This document shows, in pieces, positions 53,959-61,404 of a DNA stretch of 64,000 bases (positions are counted from its first letter, which is position 1; the number at the start of each line of letters is the position of its first letter). Source of the stretch: a virus. Made by a program: the position numbers and the translations under genes. The stretch covers positions 1 to 64,000 of the IMG/VR virus record IMGVR_UViG_3300023094_000009. One strand, given 5' to 3'. The notes below the pieces were generated by a model. That model had not been told where the DNA came from. It saw only the letters and a list, made by a program, of their open reading frames with translations, and made no database searches.

Positions 53959-55907
53959 ATAATGTGTATGTGGCTGATATTGAGACTACTGGCTTTATAG
54001 AGGAAATTAATTCCTTTGATGATCTGCATGTACTTTCTGTGGGCTATAAGAATAAAGCAGGTGAATGGCAAATTAAATCTACCAATAAACGAGAAGAAGT
54101 TCAGAAGTTTTTTGGAAATCCCGAGAATGTTGTGGTGATGCACAATGGCGCGGTCTATGACGCGAGAGTCCTTAAAAAGATGGGTATTATTATTAATGCA
54201 ACTATTATAGACAGTCTTTTTATCTCTTGGGCTTTATTTCCCGGTTTATTGAAGTATGGTTTAGAATTTTTCGGACAAACTTACGGGGTTCAAAAGGTCT
54301 CAATTTCTGATTGGACTTCTCTTACTTATGCACAGTATGTTGAAAGATGTGAGGAGGACGTAAAAATTAATATATTTTTGTGGGAAGATTTACTCAAGAA
54401 ATACAGGACTTTATATGAAGATGAACCTGAAAAAATAATTTCTAACATCAAATTCCTAACAGAAATTTCTATAATTGCTGCCAATCAAGAAGATTATGGT
54501 ATTAAATTAGACATAGCTAAATGTAGAATCCATTTAAAGATACTAGAAGATCTCGCAGAAGGTAAAATAAAAGAGTTGAAAGAGATTATGCCAAAGATAC
54601 CTATTAAGGTTCTTAAACGTAAGCCTACGACCTTATATAAGAAAAACGGGGATTTATCCTTAGCAGGGGAGAATTGGGTGATGATGTTGAAGCAACTTGA
54701 TCTTCCTATGGACTATGATGATGAAATAGAGGTAATTAGGGGATTTAGCGAGCCCAACCCTGTCTCAATTTCACAGGTCAAAAATTATCTACACACGCTC
54801 GGATGGTGTCCTGAAATATACGTAGAGTCTATCAACACTAAAGGTGAAATTAATAAAGTAGAACAAATCAAGGATAAAGAGAAAAATCTTTGTAAAAGTG
54901 TCCTAAAACTGGTAGAAAAAGAGCCTAAACTTATAGCTTTAAATGATCTATCGGTAATACTACATAGAAAATCCTATTTAGAGAGTTTCCTGAAGAATGT
55001 TAGAGAGGATGGTTATATAACTGCCCGAGTTGGTGGCTTAACAAATACGATTCGCTTAAAACACAGAAACTTAGTAAATTTACCCTCTGTCTCTGCCCCT
55101 TATGGTGAGTATGTTAGAAGTGTACTATCTTGTGAAGATGATGAAGTTTTTGTAGGATCGGATCTGTCCTCTCTTGAGAATTACACAAGAACCCACTTTA
55201 TTGCACCATTTCAGCCAGAAGCTATTGATATCCTTTCTGATAAAGAGTACGATAGCCACACCCAATTGGCAATTTTTGCAGGTATGATGACAGAAAACGA
55301 GGAGAAGTTTTTTAAGTGGTTCAAAGCAGATGGTAAGGATTTAACTAAGCTACCAGAAGAATTCCAAACATTATCTTCTGAGGATATTAAAAGTAAGTAT
55401 GAGGCATTGGGAACAATAAGACAGAAAGCCAAAACTACCTCATATTCAGCACTTTATGGAATCGGCAAGGCTAAATTAGCTAGAGAGTTAAAAATTAGTG
55501 AGAAAGAAGCTCAACAACTTTTGGAGGGCTACTGGCGATTGAATCAAGCTGTGAAAACCTTTGTAGAGACTTGTGAAGTTAAAACTATTGAAGGTCAAAT
55601 GTGGGTTAGGAATCCTCTAAATAGATTCTGGTACTCATTACGCAAAGAGTCAGATATCTTTTCTACGGTGAATCAAGGGTGCGGAAGTTACCTCCACATT
55701 TTGTGGTGTAGCAACCTAAGAAAACTAGGTATTAAAATCAGAGGTAATTTTCATGATGAGATTGTAACTACTTGTAAATCTGAACATTATGAAGAAACTA
55801 AAGCGTTATTGTTAAAAGCAATAGATTTAACAAACAAACAAAGCAGAATTAGAGTACCACTAAAGATAGATATTCAGAAAGGTGGGAATTATGGAGAGGT
55901 TCATTAA
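53949..55907 (+). CDS. polA: family A DNA polymerase with 3'-5' exonuclease domain
   Basis: Replicative polymerase. Exonuclease: D10/E12 in VADIETTG, HNGAVYDARVL (~63-75), YVERCEEDVKINIFLW (~130-145). Polymerase: motif A DLSSLENYTR near 404, motif B with K, then Tyr at +4 and YG in AKTTSYSALYG near 494, motif C HDEIVTT near 601. The Tyr at the motif-B +4 position is as in T7 polymerase, not Phe as in E. coli Pol I. At 652 residues it has no 5' nuclease domain. Flanked on both sides by GIY-YIG genes; reading frame uninterrupted. Confidence 0.95.
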   Translation: MDLNNVYVADIETTGFIEEINSFDDLHVLSVGYKNKAGEWQIKSTNKREEVQKFFGNPENVVVMHNGAVYDARVLKKMGIIINATIIDSLFISWALFPGLLKYGLEFFGQTYGVQKVSISDWTSLTYAQYVERCEEDVKINIFLWEDLLKKYRTLYEDEPEKIISNIKFLTEISIIAANQEDYGIKLDIAKCRIHLKILEDLAEGKIKELKEIMPKIPIKVLKRKPTTLYKKNGDLSLAGENWVMMLKQLDLPMDYDDEIEVIRGFSEPNPVSISQVKNYLHTLGWCPEIYVESINTKGEINKVEQIKDKEKNLCKSVLKLVEKEPKLIALNDLSVILHRKSYLESFLKNVREDGYITARVGGLTNTIRLKHRNLVNLPSVSAPYGEYVRSVLSCEDDEVFVGSDLSSLENYTRTHFIAPFQPEAIDILSDKEYDSHTQLAIFAGMMTENEEKFFKWFKADGKDLTKLPEEFQTLSSEDIKSKYEALGTIRQKAKTTSYSALYGIGKAKLARELKISEKEAQQLLEGYWRLNQAVKTFVETCEVKTIEGQMWVRNPLNRFWYSLRKESDIFSTVNQGCGSYLHILWCSNLRKLGIKIRGNFHDEIVTTCKSEHYEETKALLLKAIDLTNKQSRIRVPLKIDIQKGGNYGEVH

Positions 55908-55953
55908 TATGTACAAAAAAATACATAAATTTTCGTAAGCAAAATTTTGGAGT

Positions 55954-55961
55954 TACCTTTA
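55954..55961 (+). promoter_or_regulatory. -7 box TACCTTTA
   Basis: TACCTTTA in GAGTTACCTTTATAGG; no good -33 element at N20-22, so the promoter is weaker or phage-factor dependent. Points into the structured region at 55967. Confidence 0.45.
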
Positions 55962-55966
55962 TAGGG

Positions 55967-56075
55967 TTATTAGTCTCAAACTATAAGGATAACATCTAAA
56001 ATATTGAATTGTCCCTTGAAAGGAGAATGTTGCTTGAGACTCAACATTTAATTTTTAAGGGACTTTTTATTTTAT
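55967..56075 (+). ncRNA. structured leader/attenuator or small RNA with pseudoknot
   Basis: Three pairings interlock. (1) GTCCCTTGAAA (56011-56021) with TTTTAAGGGAC (56053-56063), 11 bp with one G-U. (2) Inside it, AATGTTG (56026-56032) with CAACATT (56042-56048), 9-base loop. (3) That loop, CTTGAGACT, is complementary over 8 bases to AGTCTCAA at 55972-55979. The outer stem plus following T-rich tract is a terminator. Upstream pairing with the loop could stabilise or disrupt it, hence a possible switch ahead of the endonuclease at 56082. No ORF within. Confidence 0.6.
56011..56073 (+). terminator. branched intrinsic terminator/attenuator
   Basis: The 11-bp outer stem described above, with an inner hairpin, followed by TTTTTATTTT. 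It ends nine bases before the GTG of the endonuclease gene. Confidence 0.7.
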
Positions 56076-56081
56076 TTAATT

Positions 56082-57281
56082 GTGAATAAAAAAGTAACCA
56101 CAGAAGATTTTATAGCTAAGGCTAAACTTGTACATAAAGATAAATATGATTACTCAAAAGCTATTTACACTAGAGGTCGGGACTTTATAATAATAATTTG
56201 CCCTATTCATCATACCTTTCAACAACGTGCAAATTGCCACACAAGTGGTAAGGGGTGTAAAGAATGTGCAGTAATTAATAGAGCAAAGAAGAAAACTTAT
56301 TCGAAGGAGAAGTTTGTAGAAAAAGCTAATAAAGTATTTGGTAATAAATACAGTTATGAGAATACAGTTTATAAGGATTCTAAATCTCTAGTTACAATAA
56401 ATTGCCCAATTCATGGAGAATTCAACAAGAACGCCGCTCATCACTTAAACGGTCAAGGTTGTCTCACTTGCTCCAACTTAAATCATAAGGGAACTTTTAA
56501 AGCTAAGGATACAGAATACTTCAAATCTAAAGCCTATCAAATACATGGCGATAAGTATGATTACTCTCTATCTGAATACAAAGCTGCTATCCAACCTATA
56601 AAGATAATATGTAAGATTCATGGGGAATTTATGCAAACTCCTCATACCCATTTAAACGGTTCTGGTTGTAATGAATGTGGAATCTTAGCAACCACTCATA
56701 AAAGAAGGTCAACTTTGGATTATTTTATACTAAAAGCTAATGAAGTACATACTAATAAGTATGTCTATGACAATGTTATTTACAAGAATACAAACACCAA
56801 AATTGAAATCACATGTCCTTCACATGGAAATTTTAAACAAACAGGAGGATCACATTTATCTGGAAATGGTTGTCCAATTTGTGCCCGAGAGGCTACAACC
56901 AGATACAGCCAAGAAAATCCACTAGGTTGGTCATACTCAAAATGGCTTGAAACTTCAAAAACTTCTTCTGATTTTGATTCGTTCAAATTGTATATAATAA
57001 GGTGTTGGGATGAAAATGAAGAATTCTATAAGATAGGTAGAACTTTCAAAAAAATTAAAAAGAGGTTTGATGATAAGAGAACTATGCCTTACAATTATGA
57101 AATCTCTTATGAATTCTGTGCAGATGGTTCTTATATTTGTGATTTAGAAGTAAAACTAAAGAAAACTTACAAAAAGGTTAAGTATGTACCTTCTATACAA
57201 TTCTCAGGATCTACTGAATGTTTCACCACTGATCTACCGATTGCAGAAATTATTGCAAAGTACTTTGAAGTTCAAAGTTGA
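56082..57281 (+). CDS. four-zinc-module GIY-YIG homing endonuclease
   Basis: GTG start directly after a terminator. Four tandem modules of ~60-65 residues (around 7-63, 73-130, 143-200, 212-267) each read F...A...H..KY.YS...Y......I.I.CP.HG.F.......H..G.GC..C, binding zinc through C-x2-H and C-x2-C. The C-terminal domain (~300-395) is a GIY-YIG variant: FKLYIIRC, FYKIGRTFKKIKKRF, then Glu/Thr in STECF. The module array probably reads an extended DNA target. Sits just after polA. Confidence 0.8.
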   Translation: MNKKVTTEDFIAKAKLVHKDKYDYSKAIYTRGRDFIIIICPIHHTFQQRANCHTSGKGCKECAVINRAKKKTYSKEKFVEKANKVFGNKYSYENTVYKDSKSLVTINCPIHGEFNKNAAHHLNGQGCLTCSNLNHKGTFKAKDTEYFKSKAYQIHGDKYDYSLSEYKAAIQPIKIICKIHGEFMQTPHTHLNGSGCNECGILATTHKRRSTLDYFILKANEVHTNKYVYDNVIYKNTNTKIEITCPSHGNFKQTGGSHLSGNGCPICAREATTRYSQENPLGWSYSKWLETSKTSSDFDSFKLYIIRCWDENEEFYKIGRTFKKIKKRFDDKRTMPYNYEISYEFCADGSYICDLEVKLKKTYKKVKYVPSIQFSGSTECFTTDLPIAEIIAKYFEVQS

Positions 57282-57286
57282 AAGGT

Positions 57287-57312
57287 TTGTTTCAGTTCTT
57301 TTTCCGGCGAAT
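57287..57312 (+). repeat. dispersed CAGT/CG element, forward copy
   Basis: TTTGTTTCAGTTCTTTTTCC then GGCGAAT; 18 bases upstream of the next TTAACA box. Confidence 0.6.
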
Positions 57313-57330
57313 CCTACCTTTAACATCTCA

Positions 57331-57366
57331 TTAACATTCCACATCCAAAATAAATGCCTACCTTTG
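57331..57366 (+). promoter_or_regulatory. phage promoter TTAACA-N22-TACCTTTG
   Basis: TTAACA at 57331-57336 and TACCTTTG at 57359-57366; the leader contains a second forward motif copy (57378-57404) before the ATG at 57417. Confidence 0.75.
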
Positions 57367-57377
57367 TGGAGAAGATT

Positions 57378-57404
57378 GGTTTCAGTCTTTTTATTGCCGA
57401 AATT
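57378..57404 (+). repeat. dispersed CAGT/CG element, forward copy
   Basis: GGTTTCAGTCTTTTTATTGC then CGAAATT, inside the 5' leader of the transcript from the 57331 promoter. Because transcription starts upstream of it, this copy cannot be that gene's promoter. Confidence 0.65.
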
Positions 57405-57416
57405 AAAATGTAAACT

Positions 57417-58112
57417 ATGAAAACAAAACTGATTAAGACTGAAGGTTATCTTTGGCTTGTAGATTTAGAGGCTGAGATTAAAGAGAATGATTATTTTTAT
57501 AGTCCTGCCCTCCAAGAAGTATTATTTGCTTCGAGAGATATGTTGTCATGGAATTTTGATAAATCTCAAGAACAAAAAGGTTGGTTAAAATGTTTAGCGT
57601 ATTTTCCCCTGCAAAGTGATTCTAAGGTTTTGGATTTACCCCTTTTGCCGAATCCTTGGAGAGAACGTATTGATCCTGATGATATTGTAGAAGAATTGGA
57701 TAATAAACTTGTCAGGTACTCCACTGAGGAATCGGACTTATGGAATGCTTGGCAGATAGGAGTAAAAGATGGGTATAAAACTGCACAATTGAAAGGTAGT
57801 TATAGTTTAGAAGATATGGAGAGAGCAATTGACATGTCCAGAAAAGCTAATAGTGACCAAGGTGTTATAGATTTAGATGCTATTTACCCCTACTCTGATG
57901 ATTTCACTAATATCAATACTGTTTATACGAGGTATGAAATTATTAAGTCCCTATCTTCTCCTATTCTTCCTAAAGACTTCATTCTATCCAACTCAGGTAA
58001 TTCTATTGTCGTAGGACATAATGGCTTGAATAATGAATTTGGAACTCTTATATACTCCGTCACTTTTAATGAGAATGGTAAGAGTGTTATTGAAGGGGAG
58101 TATGTCTATTAA
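57417..58112 (+). CDS. conserved hypothetical protein, 231 aa
   Basis: ATG 57417 in TAAACTATG. The order VDLEAEIKENDYFY..., then A-W-Q-x-G-x-x-D-G-Y-K-T-A in the middle (NAWQIGVKDGYKTAQ) and a Gly/Asn-rich beta C-terminus, is a layout that recurs in Flavobacteriia phages and prophages. Function unknown. Confidence 0.65.
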   Translation: MKTKLIKTEGYLWLVDLEAEIKENDYFYSPALQEVLFASRDMLSWNFDKSQEQKGWLKCLAYFPLQSDSKVLDLPLLPNPWRERIDPDDIVEELDNKLVRYSTEESDLWNAWQIGVKDGYKTAQLKGSYSLEDMERAIDMSRKANSDQGVIDLDAIYPYSDDFTNINTVYTRYEIIKSLSSPILPKDFILSNSGNSIVVGHNGLNNEFGTLIYSVTFNENGKSVIEGEYVY

Positions 58113-58114
58113 GT

Positions 58115-58145
58115 TGTTTTTCAGTTTTATTCGCGCGAAAATTTA
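58115..58145 (+). repeat. dispersed CAGT/CG element, forward copy
   Basis: GTTTTTCAGTTTTATTCGCG then CGAAAATTT; the A/T tail merges into the leader of the next gene. Confidence 0.65.
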
Positions 58146-58160
58146 AATTAAATAAAAATT

Positions 58161-58424
58161 ATGATTACAGTAGTAGCAAATGCAGAACAATTAAGAAAAG
58201 CATTAAAACAAATTGAAAGAGCCGAATCAAACGGATTTAACTATTGCTTAGCAGTATTCGACTTAGTGGAATGTGGCAGTAGTGTATCTGATTGCAAAAT
58301 TGAGTTTGATGGTATACTTGAAAAAGCACATCCAACAGATGGAAACCTTAATTGGGGTAGAGGACAAAGAGTAACAGAACGAAACAGATTTGTAGATGGT
58401 AAATTGATACCAATAGAAGAGTAA
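58161..58424 (+). CDS. hypothetical protein, 87 aa
   Basis: ATG after TAAATAAAAATT. Helix, then strands with CLAVFDLVECGSSVSDCKI. Unknown. Next gene three bases after its stop. Confidence 0.55.
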   Translation: MITVVANAEQLRKALKQIERAESNGFNYCLAVFDLVECGSSVSDCKIEFDGILEKAHPTDGNLNWGRGQRVTERNRFVDGKLIPIEE

Positions 58425-58427
58425 ATT

Positions 58428-58736
58428 ATGGCATATATAGAAGTAGATTTATCTCTAATTGACGATTACGACTTAGAGGGAGAAATTGTAAAAAGATTAA
58501 GTAGGGGAGATAATGGCAATATTCAAGAAGTCACCCTAACTGATGATCTGAATTTTATGTCAGAAATTGTAGCTACGGATATTGACCAGCTTAGTGAACA
58601 TCATAAAAGAAATCTACTTTATGCCTTAACTGGCGGTGAAATGGAAACCAATATGTATGACAATCTAAAAAGAGAGCATATAGAAAGTGTTTTTGATAAG
58701 TATTCTTTGGATGAATTGTATAGACTAATACCTTGA
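58428..58736 (+). CDS. hypothetical acidic protein, 102 aa
   Basis: ATG three bases after the previous stop. Acidic helices (DYDLEGEIVKRL; ATDIDQLSEHHKRNLL). Unknown. Confidence 0.55.
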   Translation: MAYIEVDLSLIDDYDLEGEIVKRLSRGDNGNIQEVTLTDDLNFMSEIVATDIDQLSEHHKRNLLYALTGGEMETNMYDNLKREHIESVFDKYSLDELYRLIP

Positions 58737-58744
58737 AATTTTAT

Positions 58745-58772
58745 TTTCTTTTTCAGTTCTTTTTCCGGAATT
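58745..58772 (+). repeat. dispersed CAGT/CG element, forward copy
   Basis: TTCTTTTTCAGTTCTTTTTC then CGGAATT, followed by TATATTTA, a weak -7 box, before the ATG at 58801. Confidence 0.6.
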
Positions 58773-58800
58773 GTGCTATATTTACGAAAAAATTTAAGTT

Positions 58801-59040
58801 ATGAAAAATAAAATCTACATTGTAGTCGCTTACAGGTGGGGAGAAAGAAGTAATCACTCTTACACTGTTGGAGCATTTGAAACAAAAGAGGAAGCCATTG
58901 TTTGTGCAGATGGTCATAGAGACTATCGAGGTGGTAAGTATAGCTGTGAAGTCGAGGAAATTATTATTGGCGGATACGATGAAGACATGGATAATTATGC
59001 AGAAAGTGTTTATCACGCTAATGGAATGTGCGAGATATGA
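58801..59040 (+). CDS. hypothetical protein, 79 aa
   Basis: ATG after GTT in AT-rich leader. Small beta-alpha-beta protein: IYIVVAYRWGERSNHSYTVG, then E-A-I-V-C-A-D-x-H, a layout seen in small phage proteins with no known role. Confidence 0.6.
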   Translation: MKNKIYIVVAYRWGERSNHSYTVGAFETKEEAIVCADGHRDYRGGKYSCEVEEIIIGGYDEDMDNYAESVYHANGMCEI

Positions 59041-59411
59041 ACGACTCCCTCATTTCCCTTAGCTACGCTTTAGCATCCACTAAGATGATAACCTACCCCG
59101 ACAAAGTGGCAATACTCGATATTCCATTTCCAGAGTTATTAGAAGAACTTAAAAATTACAATCCTATGAACAGAAAGAACGAAATAAAGAGAGCTCTTTA
59201 CAGAGAAAAGCCTATGGCAAAATATTACCCAATCTGGAAATCGCTGGGAAAGGACTATGATTATGTAGATTATAGGAGTGAATTAGCCGATGGAACTCAA
59301 GTTCATTTCAGAGTTCCTAAAGAGGAACACAGTGATTTATTTACGGGTACTATGCCAGCCCTTCTTCTTATCAAGTGGATGGTTGATTTTTTCAAAATAA
59401 CGGTGAGATGA
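59037..59411 (+). CDS. hypothetical protein, 124 aa
   Basis: ATGA overlap (GTG 59028 is the alternative). Helical; includes NPMNRKNEIKRALYREKPMA and a C-terminal hydrophobic segment ALLLIKWMVDFF. Similar terminal words reappear out of frame at 59725-59765. Unknown. Confidence 0.55.
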   Translation: MNDSLISLSYALASTKMITYPDKVAILDIPFPELLEELKNYNPMNRKNEIKRALYREKPMAKYYPIWKSLGKDYDYVDYRSELADGTQVHFRVPKEEHSDLFTGTMPALLLIKWMVDFFKITVR

Positions 59412-59412
59412 T

Positions 59413-59505
59413 ATGGAATGGATATTAATAATTTGCGTCATTGTCTCTGGTATTGGGGTAATGATGAACAGTGATTTTAATTATGATGAAGAGGATAGGA
59501 ATTAG
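59413..59505 (+). CDS. membrane microprotein, 30 aa
   Basis: ATG two bases after the previous stop, TAG 59503-59505. WILIICVIVSGIGVMM forms one helix followed by an acidic tail (DFNYDEEDRN). Short but clearly amphipathic in design. Confidence 0.4.
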   Translation: MEWILIICVIVSGIGVMMNSDFNYDEEDRN

Positions 59506-59523
59506 TAGTTGAAATAACGAGGT

Positions 59524-59721
59524 ATGAAAAAAGAACAGATGCTCAAAGAAGCTTATGGCGAATTTTGGGAAAAATTGGAGGAAGGTGTCAATGGATATGG
59601 ATGGTGTATTTTAAAGGATTCCCATCCCATTTTCAATACTGTACCTATGCAGAGAATGAATAAGTACTACGCTAGACCTGCCTCCCTGAAAGGTATTGAA
59701 CTTATAAAGTTTATTTACTAA
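59524..59721 (+). CDS. hypothetical protein, 65 aa
   Basis: ATG after ACGAGGT. Compact alpha/beta protein with VNGYGWCILKDSHPIFNTV. The following 100 bases contain duplicated words of the 3' end of the 59037 gene (CCTACGGAAGCTC...TGGATGGTTGATT) and no ORF. Confidence 0.5.
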   Translation: MKKEQMLKEAYGEFWEKLEEGVNGYGWCILKDSHPIFNTVPMQRMNKYYARPASLKGIELIKFIY

Positions 59722-59770
59722 TCCTACGGAAGCTCATTTGCTTATTCGGTGGATGGTTGATTAATTTTTT

Positions 59771-59799
59771 TATTTTCAGTTTTTATTCCGGCGAAATTT
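59771..59799 (+). repeat. dispersed CAGT/CG element, forward copy
   Basis: TATTTTCAGTTTTTATTCCG then GCGAAATTT, covering the -33 region of the denV promoter. Confidence 0.6.
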
Positions 59800-59810
59800 A
59801 AAAATTACAT

Positions 59811-59818
59811 TATCTTTG
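59811..59818 (+). promoter_or_regulatory. -7 box TATCTTTG before leaderless denV
   Basis: TATCTTTG ends five bases before the ATG at 59824. The place of a -33 box is taken by a dispersed motif copy. Confidence 0.55.
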
Positions 59819-59823
59819 TACCT

Positions 59824-60219
59824 ATGACAAGAATAAACGCATCCATTCCACCTGCAAAGCTCAGTAATAAACATCTGTTGAGTGAAGCTCGTGAGATTAA
59901 AAGAATTCCGAATTGCATTAAATCAGGAAGATACGACATGAAAGGTCAGCCTAATAAGTTCACTTTAGGTACTGGTCACGTCAAGTTCTTCTATGACAAA
60001 CTCCTTTACTTATACAATAGGTATCAAGCTATTCACACCGAGTGTTTAAAGAGAGAGTTTAATGTAACTGATTATTCTGATGCTTGGGATGGTTTATCTT
60101 CTTTTCCGCACCTCTGGAATGATTGGGAAGAGACTCTAGAAGCTAAGATTTTGATTAGTGAACGCATTAATTTGAGGCTTGGATTGTCAGGTGATGTAAA
60201 CGATTGGAGAGAATGTTAA
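59824..60219 (+). CDS. denV: DenV-like pyrimidine dimer DNA glycosylase
   Basis: Starts base-excision repair of UV dimers by glycosylase and AP-lyase action. The N-terminus MTRIN matches T4 endonuclease V, so Thr2 (the catalytic amine after Met removal) is kept. Glu24 in SEAREI corresponds to catalytic Glu23, with Arg23 and Arg27 equivalent to Arg22 and Arg26. The block KFTLGTGHVKFFYDKLLYLY and ECLKREFNVTD are near-identical in pattern to T4. Length 131 against 138; the C-terminus is diverged. Leaderless, with a strong -7 box, hence probably early. Overlaps the next gene. Confidence 0.93.
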   Translation: MTRINASIPPAKLSNKHLLSEAREIKRIPNCIKSGRYDMKGQPNKFTLGTGHVKFFYDKLLYLYNRYQAIHTECLKREFNVTDYSDAWDGLSSFPHLWNDWEETLEAKILISERINLRLGLSGDVNDWREC

Positions 60220-60434
60220 GAGAAAAGATTATTCATGCTTGGGGTTCAACAAGAATATCAAATCCAAAAACTTTGCAAAATTGGATTGATCGAGGTTGGT
60301 TTCAAAAACAGCTTGATGAAGGTTATAACTTCTATTCTGGCTGTGGTAGATTTCGTACAGAAGTTTGTTCTTGTAGCAAATGTAGAAAGAATCCTCGTCC
60401 AGATTTAGATGAAATTGTAAATAAAAGAATATGA
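60213..60434 (+). CDS. zinc-binding small protein, 73 aa
   Basis: ATG 60213 overlapping the denV stop (TTG 60204 alternative). Cysteines C.....CSCSKC near residues 47-57 suggest a metal knuckle in a basic context (CRKNPRPD). Possibly repair-linked through its neighbour; unknown. Confidence 0.55.
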   Translation: MLREKIIHAWGSTRISNPKTLQNWIDRGWFQKQLDEGYNFYSGCGRFRTEVCSCSKCRKNPRPDLDEIVNKRI

Positions 60435-60679
60435 GCGAAATACTAGATAATGAGGTTTTTAATCTTAAAACAAAAGAAGAGTTTAAAGAATTGGAGAAGA
60501 CAAGGTTTTCCAATAATTTTTCTAAGTCAACTCTAAATTTTATGTATGGTAATTTTAAGGAAGATACTTATTTTTACTTTTACGAGCCAGAAACCTACTA
60601 CATAATTAGTGGTGATAAAGCTGACAAATATGGATTTGAGAAGAGAACTTTTGAAGACTTTAAAAAGAAATATTTATGA
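60431..60679 (+). CDS. hypothetical protein, 82 aa
   Basis: ATGA overlap. Charged helix, then Tyr/Phe-rich strands (TYFYFYEPETYYIISGDKA). ATGA overlap with the endonuclease gene. Confidence 0.55.
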   Translation: MSEILDNEVFNLKTKEEFKELEKTRFSNNFSKSTLNFMYGNFKEDTYFYFYEPETYYIISGDKADKYGFEKRTFEDFKKKYL

Positions 60680-61404
60680 ACAAGAAGAAAACAACAGAAG
60701 AGTTCATCAAAGATGCTTGTAAAGTACATGGCGACAAATACCTGTATGATAAAGTCATGTACGAAGGTTGGGATAAAAAAGTAACCATAGTGTGTAAGTC
60801 CCATTCAGAATTTGTGCAATCTCCAAATAGCCACCTGAATGGCGGTGGTTGTCCTGTTTGTGCTCAAATATCAAGATCCGAAGCGTATAAAAATACTATT
60901 GGAAGAAAAAAGGATAACTTTACGTATGACTTCACATCAGATACCTCTAAGGTTATACCCCTCACAGAGAAATTTTTTGCTATTGTTGACAATGAAGATT
61001 TTGATAGAGTATCAGAGCACAATTGGCATCTAAGTATTAACTACGCTTCTAATCCCAAATTAGGACTTCTTCATAGATACATACTAAATGTAAATGATCG
61101 TAAAGTCTATGTAGATCACAAGAATCACAATGGTTTTGACAACAGAAAATCAAACTTAAGGCTTTGCAGTCAGAAAGAAAACGCGTCAAATCAGTTAATA
61201 CAGAACAGAGAAAAATCAAGTATCTACAAGGGAGTGACTTGGGATAAAAGTAGGAATAAATGGGCAGGAAGGATAAAACATCATGGAAAAGGAATATTTC
61301 TAGGTCGTTTTTTAAATGAGATAGACGCAGCTTTAGCTTATGATGTGAAAGCTAAAGAGTTGTTTGGTGAATTTGCATGGTTAAATATAAAAGATTCAGA
61401 ATGA
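60676..61404 (+). CDS. zinc-module HNH-AP2 homing endonuclease
   Basis: Residues ~6-60 hold one zinc module of the type found at 26996 and 56082 (EEFIKDACKVHGDKYLYD ... CKSHSEFVQSPNSHLNG, then GCPVC). Residues ~140-170 form the HNH core (YVDHKNHNGFDNRKSNLRLC). Residues ~180-235 form an AP2 DNA-binding domain (SSIYKGVTWDKSRNKWAGRI...GRF...AALAYD). HNH-AP2 fusion is a classic homing layout; the added N-terminal module is a domain swap from the GIY-YIG types nearby. ATGA overlaps on both sides. Confidence 0.9.
   Translation: MNKKKTTEEFIKDACKVHGDKYLYDKVMYEGWDKKVTIVCKSHSEFVQSPNSHLNGGGCPVCAQISRSEAYKNTIGRKKDNFTYDFTSDTSKVIPLTEKFFAIVDNEDFDRVSEHNWHLSINYASNPKLGLLHRYILNVNDRKVYVDHKNHNGFDNRKSNLRLCSQKENASNQLIQNREKSSIYKGVTWDKSRNKWAGRIKHHGKGIFLGRFLNEIDAALAYDVKAKELFGEFAWLNIKDSE

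Noticed and set aside
53949-55907. Group I intron or intein in the DNA polymerase or nrdA gene
   Set aside because: Both frames are continuous through all catalytic motifs; the endonuclease genes lie beside, not inside, them.
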